From positions 1-12,451 of the forward strand of contig JAPEVC010000442.1 of assembly GCA_027946555.1 (NCBI GenBank): DNA of 12,451 nt, written 5' to 3'. This document shows, piece after piece, positions 1 through 8,425 of the stretch (position 1 is its first letter; each line of letters starts with the position of its first letter). The notes beneath the pieces are model-generated. The model searched no databases. It saw only the letters and a program-made list of their open reading frames with translations, and was not told the DNA's origin. Source of the DNA: Gnomoniopsis sp. IMI 355080. Taxonomy: Eukaryota > Ascomycota > Sordariomycetes > Diaporthales > Gnomoniaceae. Position numbers and translations under genes: made by a program.

Positions 1-47
1 CTCCAACTCCCATGCTCCAACCATCTTTGGATGAATCACGTCCTTTC

Positions 48-230
48 TCATGCTTTCTCCTTATCCCCCGTCGATGAGCTCCCCGAACTGGACGCCCCCG
101 ACGACCCCGATCTCGCCGGCAAAGAGCCACCCGCTTTCTCAGCCGCGTACGCCGACCCAGCCGCGGCGTTGTACACCGGCGAGGCAATGGCCAGCCCGGC
201 GATGGCGAGGAAGATGGAGGTAGACTTCAT
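48..230 (-). CDS. Possible small secreted protein, 60 aa (uncertain)
   Basis: A 60-codon ORF reads toward the window edge and stops at 48-50. Its first 20 or so residues look like a signal peptide: Lys2, then a hydrophobic run SIFLAIAGLAIA, then small residues. Candidate cleavage sites are after Ala16 or near the later AYA-AE. The mature part is rich in Gly, Ser and Ala and has no Cys, so it is not a typical cysteine-rich effector or hydrophobin. Third codon positions are mostly G or C, as in the other genes here. The ATG has A at -3, a good fungal start context. Against it: it is very short, has no recognised domain, and the only strong TATA-like site is about 21-30 bases before the ATG, which leaves almost no leader. 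An opposite-strand ORF at 31-261 covers the same bases but looks like a shadow. No function is assigned. Confidence 0.38.
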   Translation of the reverse strand: MKSTSIFLAIAGLAIASPVYNAAAGSAYAAEKAGGSLPARSGSSGASSSGSSSTGDKEKA

Positions 231-250
231 CTTTCGTATTGAGCGGGATT

Positions 251-260
251 TCTATATATA
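251..260 (-). promoter_or_regulatory. TATA-like element upstream of the small ORF
   Basis: On the minus strand the ten bases read TATATATAGA, followed 20 bases later by the ATG of the 60-residue ORF. The motif is a good TATA match in otherwise GC-rich DNA. The spacing is short for a fungal TATA box, so either the leader is only a few bases long or the element is chance AT-rich sequence. Confidence 0.28.
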
Positions 261-341
261 ATTTTTGTTATTAACATCTCTGGCATCAAGAATCACGCAC
301 GCAATTCATTTTGACCGGACTTTTCGGCAAGATACGTCGAA

Positions 342-351
342 GGGGGGGGGG
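342..351 (+). repeat. G10 homopolymer run
   Basis: Ten consecutive G on the + strand lie in non-coding DNA. This is a simple homopolymer, a possible site of length variation or assembly error. No function is inferred. Confidence 0.85.
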
Positions 352-934
352 ACCTTGAATCCTTACCATGAAGAAGGATGTCTGCCGCACATGAGGAAAT
401 TTGGGGCTCTCAAGAAAAGGTCTTTGGGCTCGGCAGGTAGTGTAAATCCGCGGCGCGCATGGAAAGAAGTTTATTGACGCGATTGCGTTTGCAGGATTAC
501 AAATACATACGACTGCGTTAAGGTATGCAAGAAAAGAGAGGAACCCATCAACGGTATTTCTATGGCCAAGAACAAAAACAAAATGATGAAGACAGCCTCT
601 CCCTCTCATCTCACTCAAACACCTGTAAATGTCGTGTTCGGAAAATATCCCTTTCCAACCCCACCAAAGCCCTCGCTTCCAAGGTTGGCCCAAAAGAGGC
701 ACATTTCGCTAGGGAACCCCCTCCCGAGGCATGCGGAACCACCCCTTGGCGCACCAGGATTTCATAAACAGAGGACAAACACAAGAAGCACATCAAAAAT
801 AAAGAAAACGTGCCATAGTGGGTAAGGTTTAAGATACAAGACGAACATGTTATTATTCATCATCATCGTCACCTCCGAAGCACCACGCGTCTTCGGAAAT
901 TTGGCTCTGTTTTTGCACACGGCTATTTGTACAG

Positions 935-967
935 GTATACCCCCTCTATTGAACAAAAAGGGTATAC
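935..967. repeat. Short inverted repeat GTATACCC / GGGTATAC
   Basis: Perfect 8-bp arms at 935-942 and 960-967 are separated by 17 bases. It could form a small hairpin in RNA from either strand. It sits in the probable apsB 3' flank. No run of T follows and nothing ties it to a known element; chance is possible because GTATAC is itself a palindrome. Confidence 0.5.
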
Positions 968-1454
968 AAATCAGAATCATAATACAGACCAGAGAGACAC
1001 ATGTCCGCCTGACCACGTCGACTCTGATGTCAATAAGAATAATAGAATAGGTAAGTAGGTATCATCACACCGTCGTCCGCTCGACCGCCCTTCTCGCGCC
1101 CCGTTTCCCGCCCATGAAACGCCCATGCTTCCTGGTTCGATCAAATACAAAAGAAACAATTCTCTTCCTCAATGACGACGAGCGCGTCATCCCACCCGAG
1201 GCAGCGTTGTCGGGACCACCGGGCATGGCCACCGGGCTCACAGCTCGTACGCTCACTGCCGCATCCGCAGGCACTACAACCCCCAGCGTCTCTCCAAAAA
1301 TCCGGGGCTGCGATGCAGACATGGTCTTCTCATCCACCACCATCTCATCACCTGGCCCCGGCCCCGCCCCCGGCGCAAACGTCGGCGGCGGTTCATCGCA
1401 CGGACCATCATGGGCGTCCGAAAGGCCCGCAGCAAAATCCCCACGTGCCGCCTG

Positions 1455-4400
1455 CTAGTTCCCAGCCGCCGAACCCGACCTCTGGCCCCCTGTCGCAGGA
1501 CTCTTTCTCCCACCCGGCAGCCCCAAACGACGATGCTTCTCCCTCTTGGCCTCTCGCGCCTGTGCCTCGCGCGCCACCTCTTCTAGGTCCAGCAAACGCC
1601 GACTCGCCTCACTTCGATCAAGCATCCGACCCTCGCGCTCGGCCTTGAGTTTGCCCTCGAGGTCTTTCAGCCGGTGCATCCACTTGATATCCGAGTCGGG
1701 CGGCGCGCCTGGGCTAAGCACTGCCGTGGGCGCCGCTAGTTCCATGTTGTTGTTCTTTTTCGAGAGGAGGTGGTCAAACGCACCGGCGTCATTCTCTGTG
1801 CTTGCGCGGGCCATCGTCGACGGCCGGGATGGACCCTCACCCGCGTCTCCGAAATCGGTGCGGGCGCGTGAAAGCATCGCAGGGCGGCTCGACTCGCGGC
1901 GGACTGAGGACGACGAGCTAGAAAGGGACATGGCAGGCGCGTACGTCTTGCTGCTGTGGCGGCTGGTGGTACGCTCCATGTGCCTGGATGGGCCTGTCGG
2001 GACCGCGGGGCTCGGACTGCCGTTGTCGTTGGCTTCGAAGGCTCTATCTCCGCCGCGGGAGGATGTGCGAGCGCGCACTTCGTTGGCTGTTCGCAGGGTC
2101 GCATTCTCCACCTTGACTTGACGGTAGGCATCTTCCAGCTTGATCATACGAGCCCGCATGCTCTCAACGATGCTTTCTGAAACCGAGGTGTTCCCAGGAC
2201 CCAGAGCGCCAGTCGCCACGCCATTGCGCACGATTGACTCGAGCTTATCGAGCTTCTTGACGCGCTTATCAAGGCTCCCTTCCAGATGCTGATACTCCTT
2301 CCACAGCTCCCGCTCGACACTTTTGACACGATCCTGGAACTTGCCGACGATTGACTCGATGGTCTTGACGGCACCCAGTAGGTTTTTACTGAAGCCGGGG
2401 AGCATCGTGGCCACAGACTCAAGGGATGGCAGGGCGCGGCCGTTGATCAGGCTGTTGTCGTGTGCCCAATCAGTGCCACAGATGCTGGACAGACGCGTCC
2501 AGAGCACGAGGAGGAGGCTGTTCCGCTCATTCAATTGCTCCTTGAATGTCGCTTCCAGCTTGGCTAGTGCGCGCTTATCCCTATCCTTGGATGTCTCAAG
2601 CTCTTTGATACGCAGCTCGGCGGTTGACATGCTGCCGTGGATATGCTGCTGGGTCTTTTGGTATGTCTCGAGTTGATGCTTTGTACCGCGGTGCAATTGC
2701 TTCTCCTTGTCGAACATCTCGGCCAGACGGCGAGCTTCAAGAGCAGACGTCTCGAGAAGCTCGTCACGCTGTTTGATCAAGTGCTCCTTCTCGTTGAGGG
2801 ACGTACGAGTGGTGTCAAGCTCGCGGCATGTTGCGTCCAGATCATGTTGCAGCTTCGAAATGTCCCGTAAGAAGCTGGATCTTGTACCGTTGAGATCACC
2901 CAGGGCTTCCCGGAGGTTGTTCTCCAGCTCGAGCAGGCGCTCCTTCCATTCGGCAGCTTCGATCGACTCCTTCGACAAGCTCTTGCGGAGTCTCCTGGCC
3001 TCGTCCTTTGCTGCTGTCATCTCTCGGTTGAGTTGGTTGACAAATTGCTGGACGTCCTCCTTCTCCTGGTTGGTCACGATCTCATGCTGCTGTCTCTCGT
3101 TCTGGATCTGCGTCTCTAGCTCCTTAGTCTTATCCTTCTCCTCGCGAATGACGACCTCCAACTGTGCCACTTGACCGACAAGATCGCCAATTTTGAGTTT
3201 ATCACCTTCTTGCTCCTCGCGCAAAAAAGCAATCTCACCCTGGTTGGACTCTTGTTGGATACCAAGTCGCTCCACCTTGTCGTTCGCAGACACCAATTTT
3301 CCCTCCAGCTCCTCAAGTTCACCATTTGCCTGAGTGAGCTCCTCTTCCAACTGCTTAATCCTCCTCAGCTGAGTCTCTTGGGTGTCCTCAAACCGAATCA
3401 TGTCGTCGCTTAGCCTGCGCATCTCTTCCTGCAGAGCCTCTTGGATCTCACTGCGCTCGGCAAGTTCCTGATTGAGTCGTGCGATTTCGGCGTCTCTCTG
3501 CTCAGCTTCGGCCTCGAGTTGATCAATCTCGTCCTGGGCCTCAGCCCGAAGGTTGTTGAATTCCTCGTCCATGCCCGAATTCTCTTGCAAGAGATCGTCT
3601 CTTTCTTGGTGCAAAGCTATAAGATCATTCTGAGTGCCTTCCAATTCCTCTTGCAGCTGCAACGCCGCAGATTCCGTTTGTTTTCGTCTCTCCAACTCAG
3701 CCTCGTACTCGTTTATATACGTATTGAGTTCCTGTTGAAGATCCTGGTTCTGCATCTTGACCGTATTGAACTTATCTCGGAGCTCAGCCATCTTGTTTTC
3801 AAGCTCTTCCCGCTCTGGGTCCTCCATCGTTGTCGCTGTGTGTGTATGTTGACTTCCACGAGACGTGGGCCTATCTTGGACACCGGCGCGGGATGCAGAT
3901 CGCTCAAGAATGCTGTCAAGAGTGGAGCCGCCTGTTCCATTGCGGCGCTGGGCCATTTTGAGATCCTCAATTTCCTGGTACAGCCGTTCCTTCTCCCGGT
4001 TTCTAGATGTGAGCATTGAAGTTTGCGCGCCTACTTCCCGTCTGAGCTCAGCGTTCTCATGCCTGAGCTGCTCGCTTTCACGACGCAGTTCTTCAACGAG
4101 GGTGACGCTGACGCTCATTGTCCCAGTCATGGTCTCGGCCTCCGACATCCTAGACTTGGACCTTGTGGGTGACTCAGCCCTGGGCTTCCTCGTAATGTTG
4201 TAGATATTAGTAGTGTGATGCAAGCCAGAGGGCTGTCCAGAGGAAGTAGTGCCAGAGTGGCTCGTGCCGTTGGTCATCTCCTGCTTCAAACGGAAGATCT
4301 CGTCGCGCAGCTTCTTGTTCTCATCTGAGACCCTCTGGTTCTCCTCTTCTGCCTGCTCACGGCGTCCCGTCTCTTGCGAATAGAGTTCACGCCACACCTC

Positions 4401-6467
4401 TGTCTCATCATCTTGACCCAGGGAGTCACCCAAGCGACTCTCGTTAATCGTTTGCAAAGATTTGACAACCTCAGCCATGCGCCGCTTCTCTGCTTCTTTA
4501 TTCAGGCTCTCCTGTTTCAAGCGGTCGATCTCGGTGATGAATTCGTCAACCCGCTCTCGCAAGTAGATGAGCTCTTCTTCATTTGCAGCGTGTTGCTCAT
4601 AGTCTTCGGCAGTCGGGGCAAACGAAGATGCGCCACTCCGGGCTGTTCCTGGCCGCTCGTCCTCATCCTTAAGCTTCTTCTCCAGCTCCTTAGCGCGACG
4701 GCGCAGGACCTTGTTGTCGCGCTGCAGAACGGCCAGGCTTGTCTTGAGCTCGACGTTCTCCGAGATCATCTCCTTAATTCCTTCTTCGGAGAGCTTGTCA
4801 AGACGATCGCTCAGGAACATGACCTTGAGCTTCAAGTCGAAATTCTCTTTCGAGAGGCGCTCTATCGTGCTGCTTTGTTCTTTCAGAGTAAGGTTCCGCC
4901 CAGTGCGAGTAGTGCTGGCACTCGCGCCTAGATTGACCTCAGACATCTTGCGCATAGGTGTGACAAGACCACCCTTCGTTCTGTACTCCCTGGCCAAAGA
5001 CTCTGGAACCTGGACATTTCTAACGTGTCGGGCGATGACAGTGTCCGTTGGCTCGGTAAGGGGCTGCTTCGGGGCGGTGGGCGTCCTAAGCTGATCGCCG
5101 GGGGTAAAAGCCTCATCCTCAGTCAACGGTTCTAGTCCTACGCGACCTGTAGACTCTTCACGAAAGTCGGAGGCCATACTACCCAAGCTAATCTGCCGCG
5201 TGAGGATGTTGCTCATGCTGCTGTTACGAGACATGTTCAGGGCAGGTATGGATCCTCCGGACGGTAAGCCGTAGTCGGCAAGCAGATTGCCTGTGCCGAC
5301 GGTAGCGTTGCTTTCGGCATCGTCTGGACCATAAGATGAATCGGAAGACCGTTGACTGCTACCCATACGACTACGCAGGTACTTGGGACGAGCCCCACTC
5401 TTCAGCGCATTGCCGGGTGTATTGCCTGCGTCCACGCTGATCTTGGGTATGCTCCTCTCCGAATTGCCCGAATTTTTATAAGGATTGGACGAATCGCCGG
5501 ATGCGCTGCCTGCCTGAAGGAAAACATCATCCGCAGGTTGGCTATCCTGCACCATACTGTCGTCTTCGTTCGAAGCAAGGCCGTTATCAGGGACAGTCTT
5601 GCCCTTAACGCTGCTGGCCCTTGACCTGGCTCTTGAAACGGTGCGAGCAGTTGTGGCCCCTGTGGGGGAGGACGAGAAGGCCTCAAGGGCAGATGTTTCA
5701 CTGGGGTCATGGAGCGAGTGTTCTTGAAGAGGTAGTTCCTGTTTTGGGACCGGACTCGTCCCTGTATCTGGAGTTTGGCCAGAAGTGTTGGACAAGGAGG
5801 GCTTGTCGCGATTCGATGGGTGGGAAGTCGGGGCTGGAGGCTTGGTCGGATTGGAGGGACTAGACTTTGGTGGTTTGGAGGGCGAGTCGAAGACAAAGGT
5901 GTCGTCAAATCCAAGAGAATTGACGGTCGGAAGCGGAGAAAGAGGCGTGGTGAAACTAGACTCAATATCCTGCATGTTCCTCCCAATGACGCGTGCAATA
6001 TACGAGTCGTTCGGGTCTTTCCTTGCGGGCAACACGCTGGACCGATCTGCGAAAGTGGCCTCTCCAGGGCTCAGTCCCTGATCCCTCGAGCCCTCCGATT
6101 CCTGCCGTCGCAGCTGTGAAGTTGTTGGCGGACGCAGATCCGGAATGTCATCCGCTTTGAGCGACCGTTGTGGCTCTGTTGCTGTGTCTCGCGTGGGTGT
6201 GGGGGCATCGTGATCGTCCTCGTCTGCTCCGTTGTCATGTTGTGTCTCGTCGTCCTGCTCATGCCCATTACCAGAGAGTCGGTGCGAGGTGGACGGACGT
6301 GACAAGTTGTGCTGGTCTTGATCCAGATCAAACGTCATCTCGTAGTCATCTTCTATGTCTTGTTCCCGTTGTGATGCGATACTGGCGACGGTGTTGCTCG
6401 AGGAAGAAGCGGGTAAAGGCCTAGCTGCAGCAAGATCAGCCGCGTCGAAGCTATCGTCGTCGTCCAT
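1455..6467 (-). CDS. apsB: ApsB/Mto1-family gamma-tubulin complex anchor (MTOC component), 1670 aa
   Basis: This single uninterrupted ORF encodes a long coiled-coil protein. Residues 1-520 are low-complexity and disordered (Ser, Pro, Asp, Thr rich, opening MDDDD). Residues about 524-600 match a CM1 (centrosomin N-terminal) motif: SKENFDLKLKVMFLSDRL, then EEGIKEMISENVELK, then a basic stretch. In this family CM1 binds and activates the gamma-tubulin ring complex. Coiled coil follows with breaks to about residue 1420. Residues about 1315-1410, including LWTRLSSICGTDWAHDNSLI, resemble the conserved ApsB/Mto1 C-terminal region. Residues 1592-1641, starting SDIKWMHRLKDLEGKLKAER, resemble the Mto2-binding segment. 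Known family role: nucleating cytoplasmic microtubules at spindle pole bodies and septal MTOCs; Aspergillus nidulans apsB mutants have nuclear-positioning defects. The ATG has A at -3. An in-frame TGA lies 33 codons upstream, so a longer N-terminus would need an intron. I think Pcp1/PcpA is less likely because of the Mto2-binding-type tail. Confidence 0.92.
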   Translation of the reverse strand: MDDDDSFDAADLAAARPLPASSSSNTVASIASQREQDIEDDYEMTFDLDQDQHNLSRPSTSHRLSGNGHEQDDETQHDNGADEDDHDAPTPTRDTATEPQRSLKADDIPDLRPPTTSQLRRQESEGSRDQGLSPGEATFADRSSVLPARKDPNDSYIARVIGRNMQDIESSFTTPLSPLPTVNSLGFDDTFVFDSPSKPPKSSPSNPTKPPAPTSHPSNRDKPSLSNTSGQTPDTGTSPVPKQELPLQEHSLHDPSETSALEAFSSSPTGATTARTVSRARSRASSVKGKTVPDNGLASNEDDSMVQDSQPADDVFLQAGSASGDSSNPYKNSGNSERSIPKISVDAGNTPGNALKSGARPKYLRSRMGSSQRSSDSSYGPDDAESNATVGTGNLLADYGLPSGGSIPALNMSRNSSMSNILTRQISLGSMASDFREESTGRVGLEPLTEDEAFTPGDQLRTPTAPKQPLTEPTDTVIARHVRNVQVPESLAREYRTKGGLVTPMRKMSEVNLGASASTTRTGRNLTLKEQSSTIERLSKENFDLKLKVMFLSDRLDKLSEEGIKEMISENVELKTSLAVLQRDNKVLRRRAKELEKKLKDEDERPGTARSGASSFAPTAEDYEQHAANEEELIYLRERVDEFITEIDRLKQESLNKEAEKRRMAEVVKSLQTINESRLGDSLGQDDETEVWRELYSQETGRREQAEEENQRVSDENKKLRDEIFRLKQEMTNGTSHSGTTSSGQPSGLHHTTNIYNITRKPRAESPTRSKSRMSEAETMTGTMSVSVTLVEELRRESEQLRHENAELRREVGAQTSMLTSRNREKERLYQEIEDLKMAQRRNGTGGSTLDSILERSASRAGVQDRPTSRGSQHTHTATTMEDPEREELENKMAELRDKFNTVKMQNQDLQQELNTYINEYEAELERRKQTESAALQLQEELEGTQNDLIALHQERDDLLQENSGMDEEFNNLRAEAQDEIDQLEAEAEQRDAEIARLNQELAERSEIQEALQEEMRRLSDDMIRFEDTQETQLRRIKQLEEELTQANGELEELEGKLVSANDKVERLGIQQESNQGEIAFLREEQEGDKLKIGDLVGQVAQLEVVIREEKDKTKELETQIQNERQQHEIVTNQEKEDVQQFVNQLNREMTAAKDEARRLRKSLSKESIEAAEWKERLLELENNLREALGDLNGTRSSFLRDISKLQHDLDATCRELDTTRTSLNEKEHLIKQRDELLETSALEARRLAEMFDKEKQLHRGTKHQLETYQKTQQHIHGSMSTAELRIKELETSKDRDKRALAKLEATFKEQLNERNSLLLVLWTRLSSICGTDWAHDNSLINGRALPSLESVATMLPGFSKNLLGAVKTIESIVGKFQDRVKSVERELWKEYQHLEGSLDKRVKKLDKLESIVRNGVATGALGPGNTSVSESIVESMRARMIKLEDAYRQVKVENATLRTANEVRARTSSRGGDRAFEANDNGSPSPAVPTGPSRHMERTTSRHSSKTYAPAMSLSSSSSSVRRESSRPAMLSRARTDFGDAGEGPSRPSTMARASTENDAGAFDHLLSKKNNNMELAAPTAVLSPGAPPDSDIKWMHRLKDLEGKLKAEREGRMLDRSEASRRLLDLEEVAREAQAREAKREKHRRLGLPGGRKSPATGGQRSGSAAGN

Positions 6468-7688
6468 CGTGTATGACTTGTCGTGGCCGGTATGGAGCTT
6501 CTGCTGGTTCGTATACCCTTGTTTGCGCCCTTCCCTCGCGCGTCCTTTCTCGACTGTCGTCTTTCACTTAATCCGGTCTGTGGCGCATCCTCTACCAGCT
6601 CCACAAACGAGGAATGTCGGCAGGGAAATTGAGTTGCGACACAATAGGAGATCCAGCGCAAAGGGGATTGGGCAAGGATGGGAAGTATCGTGGCTCGCGC
6701 CGGAGCTTCTCAGGGGCAAATGGGTCGGGCGAAGCAGTCTCGATCTATCTGGGCGGGTCTGTCGCACAGACAAGTCATTAAGCTGCAGTAAAAGGAGTCC
6801 GCCGATGGTAGAAGTGTCGTTGTCGTCGCCAAAGTCGTGTTTTCTTGCTGGTGTCCATGTACAGGCCAAAACGTGGTGACTCGGATCGCTGTGTTGCAAG
6901 ATTGACGCGCTTCCGAGCTTCACACTCAACCTCCAGGCCGCGACCTTCCAGGGGCCATCGCCGCTAGAAGGGGTCCTGGGGCGATGCCGAGCAGGGGAGC
7001 CCTGTCGGGCTGTCTGTACCCTAACCCGCATTGGCTGCATCTTCCTGGACATGCTTCAATACTTCCTAGGTCTAATTTCAAAAAGTATTGTCTCATGACT
7101 TTGTTGACGGTTCTAAAGAATGTGTGCTATGTTACAATCCGCTCTAAGCTTCCGAACGGACCGAACCCAGAAGCGTCCATACAGAACATTGACGACTGGC
7201 AAGTCATTCTACTCAGTGTCACGATGGTACTCCTTTTTAAATCGGCATTCTCGCCGGTTATTCTCACTAGACAAAGTTGTGTGCCCAGAAATCTATATCG
7301 AGTATACGTCAGCTCTATCCCATGGACCTGGCAACGTGACTGTCGCGTCTCGACATGAGGACACTAGTTCCATCGCAGTGAAACCTCACGAGATAGAGGC
7401 CACCAGTCAAGGTCCCAGTCTAAACCACGCTTGTTGGGGATTCTCGACTTGAAGAGGTCTGCACCAAGTCCATTGCAAAGTTCTGAACCCACGAATTCAT
7501 TAAGAGGATTGCACGGGATCCTTCCTCCACACCAAGTCCACTACGGAGTTCTGAACCTACGACCCCATTGAAGAGGTCTCAACGCCATTCTTCCCCAAGC
7601 CCACTCCTCCTTTGAGCGCAAGCCTTCTCGAGTTTTAGTACAGCTATGATAATCTGTTAACCAGCCCAGCTCCCTCTGCTCTTGAAGC
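6468..7688. other. Intergenic region: apsB upstream DNA and LOR-gene 3' flank
   Basis: About 1.2 kb carries no gene I can support. The part next to apsB (6468 to about 7050) is GC-rich and should contain its promoter and 5' untranslated region. If transcription starts early, the leader would contain minus-strand upstream ATGs, including a six-codon uORF starting at 6588 and a longer one starting at 6661 that overlaps the apsB start out of frame. The part from about 7050 is lower in GC and contains diverged direct repeats. Open frames on both strands (6564-7052 minus, 6984-7358 plus, 7120-7452 plus) show no domain or coherent composition. Confidence 0.55.
7348..7579 (+). repeat. Diverged direct repeats, about 40-65 bp units
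   Basis: Two clear imperfect copies are 7462-7507 and 7530-7576. Both start CACCAAGTCCA, share AGTTCTGAACC and ACGA in the middle, and end AAGAGG; the start-to-start distance is 68 bases. A third, more diverged copy at 7361-7399 has ACTAGTTCCATCGCAG then CCTCACGAGATAGAGG. The two left-hand copies are each preceded by a similar lead-in, TCTCGACATGAGG at 7348 and TCTCGACTTGAAGAGG at 7442. TTGAAGAGGTCT occurs at both 7449 and 7568. The unit has no coding frame and no terminal inverted repeats. It may be a decayed minisatellite or a mutated fragment of a dispersed repeat. Confidence 0.65.
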
Positions 7689-8425
7689 CTACACCTCATT
7701 CTCCCATTCATCAAAAACAATACACATCGCCGCAACAACTACTTGGTCGACACCCGGCGCGACCGTGACCATGTACGTATTCTGATCGAAAATGAACGTA
7801 CTCAGGCTTTTGAGCATCGACTTGCGGTGTATGCGGGCACACACGGCGCCTGTACCCTCCACCTTGATTTCGGCCACGGAATCGCGCCAGTTGCCCTCCA
7901 TCACGAGGACTTGTTGTGCACCCGAAGGAGACGTGAGTGTGATCGTGAACTTGGAACCGAAACCAACTGAAACGAGTGATCAGAGTTAAGTGAAATCCTG
8001 AGTAGATGAAAAAAAGGAGGAAAGTCGAGGAATCCTCGCAAAGACAATAGCACCACTCCCATGGAACACAACCTTGTTCGGAATAAAGACACACCTTTGA
8101 AATTCTTCTTGAACTCGCAAAACTTCTGCCCGTTTCCATCCACAAGTTTCATGTATTCATGGACTAGATGGAAATGTTCCTTCCTCAATTCGAAAAGCTG
8201 CCTTCCTTGCATGTCATAAAACGCCTTCTTGCTCGTAAGCACGCTCGGGTCCACCTTGCACACCGGGAACGGGGCCTGGCCGTTTCCAGGGTCCGCTTTG
8301 ATTTCAAAAGCATCACCAGTGAGTGAAAGGACCTTTTCTTTCAGGATGAGGTTCACGGGTTGCTGTAGGTTGATGAACTGCGTGTGGTGGCCGATGGGCG
8401 GCTGGATAGGCGGGAGAAACTCCAT
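7689..8425 (-). CDS. LURP-one-related (LOR, tubby C-terminal-like) protein, 202 aa, two exons
   Basis: Exons are 8425-8095 and 7966-7689; the joined frame gives 202 residues. The protein is almost entirely a LOR domain (the DUF567 / tubby-like fold): an N-terminal half with LILKEKVLSLTGDAFEIK (26-43), AFYDMQGRQLFELRK (68-82) and YMKLVDGNGQKF (91-102), and a C-terminal half with FTITLTSPSG (116-125), VAEIKVEGTG (141-150) and the family-typical NTYMVTVAPGVDQVVVAAMCIVFDE split across residues 173-197. Splicing after the first base of codon 111 joins KKNFK to VGFGSK and restores the domain, which supports the intron. There is no signal peptide or membrane segment. LOR proteins have a membrane-binding tubby-like barrel; in plants some are linked to defence, but the fungal role is largely unknown. 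The chosen ATG has G at -3; upstream in-frame ATG at 8494 would add 23 residues outside the domain. Confidence 0.88.
7967..8094 (-). other. Spliceosomal intron of the LOR gene, 128 nt
   Basis: The donor is GTGTGT and the acceptor TTTCAG. A CTTAAC-like branch site lies about 20 bases before the acceptor. It is a phase 1 intron. Reading through it replaces the LOR C-terminal half with unrelated sequence, while removing it restores the domain in frame. Confidence 0.87.

Larger units (their letters stand above)
231..1454. other. Intergenic region with no supported gene
   Basis: About 1.2 kb lies between the apsB stop codon and the small ORF. Since both genes are on the minus strand, it should hold the apsB 3' untranslated region on its right side and upstream DNA of the small ORF on its left. 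Open frames here, such as 286-702 minus, 562-825 plus and 1114-1458 plus, have irregular composition, no recognisable domain and mutual overlaps. A minus-strand AATAATAA at about 848-858 is a possible polyadenylation-type signal, but it is roughly 600 bases past the stop and is not firm. Confidence 0.6.

Noticed and set aside
31..261. + strand 76-codon ORF over the small secreted ORF
   Set aside because: No signal peptide or domain; its Asp/Pro/Ala composition is what the complement of the Gly/Ser/Ala-rich minus frame gives.
286..702. 138-codon minus ORF in the left intergenic region
   Set aside because: Irregular composition, no recognised domain, overlaps + strand frames of similar quality.
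1131..1141. GGTTCGATC resembling a tRNA B box
   Set aside because: No paired trailing C residues, no A box at the right distance and no cloverleaf arms could be built.
1172..1648. + strand 158-codon ORF running into the 3' end of apsB
   Set aside because: Pro/Ser/His-rich with no domain; it overlaps the conserved Mto2-binding coding segment on the other strand, so it is a shadow frame.
2707..3174. Long + strand ORFs inside apsB (also 3441-4019, 4374-4931, 1546-2121)
   Set aside because: Ser/Leu/Arg-rich products are the expected complement of Glu/Lys/Leu coiled-coil codons; no independent evidence of genes.
1455..6467. Peroxisomal PTS1 or PTS2 signal in the ApsB-like protein
   Set aside because: ApsB has been linked to peroxisome-associated MTOCs, so I looked. 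The C-terminus ends AAGN, not SKL-like, and I found no full R/K-L/V/I-X5-H/Q-L/A match by eye.
6984..7452. + strand ORFs in the apsB-LOR intergenic region
   Set aside because: No domain, overlapping frames, and they run through the diverged repeats, so they are likely chance.
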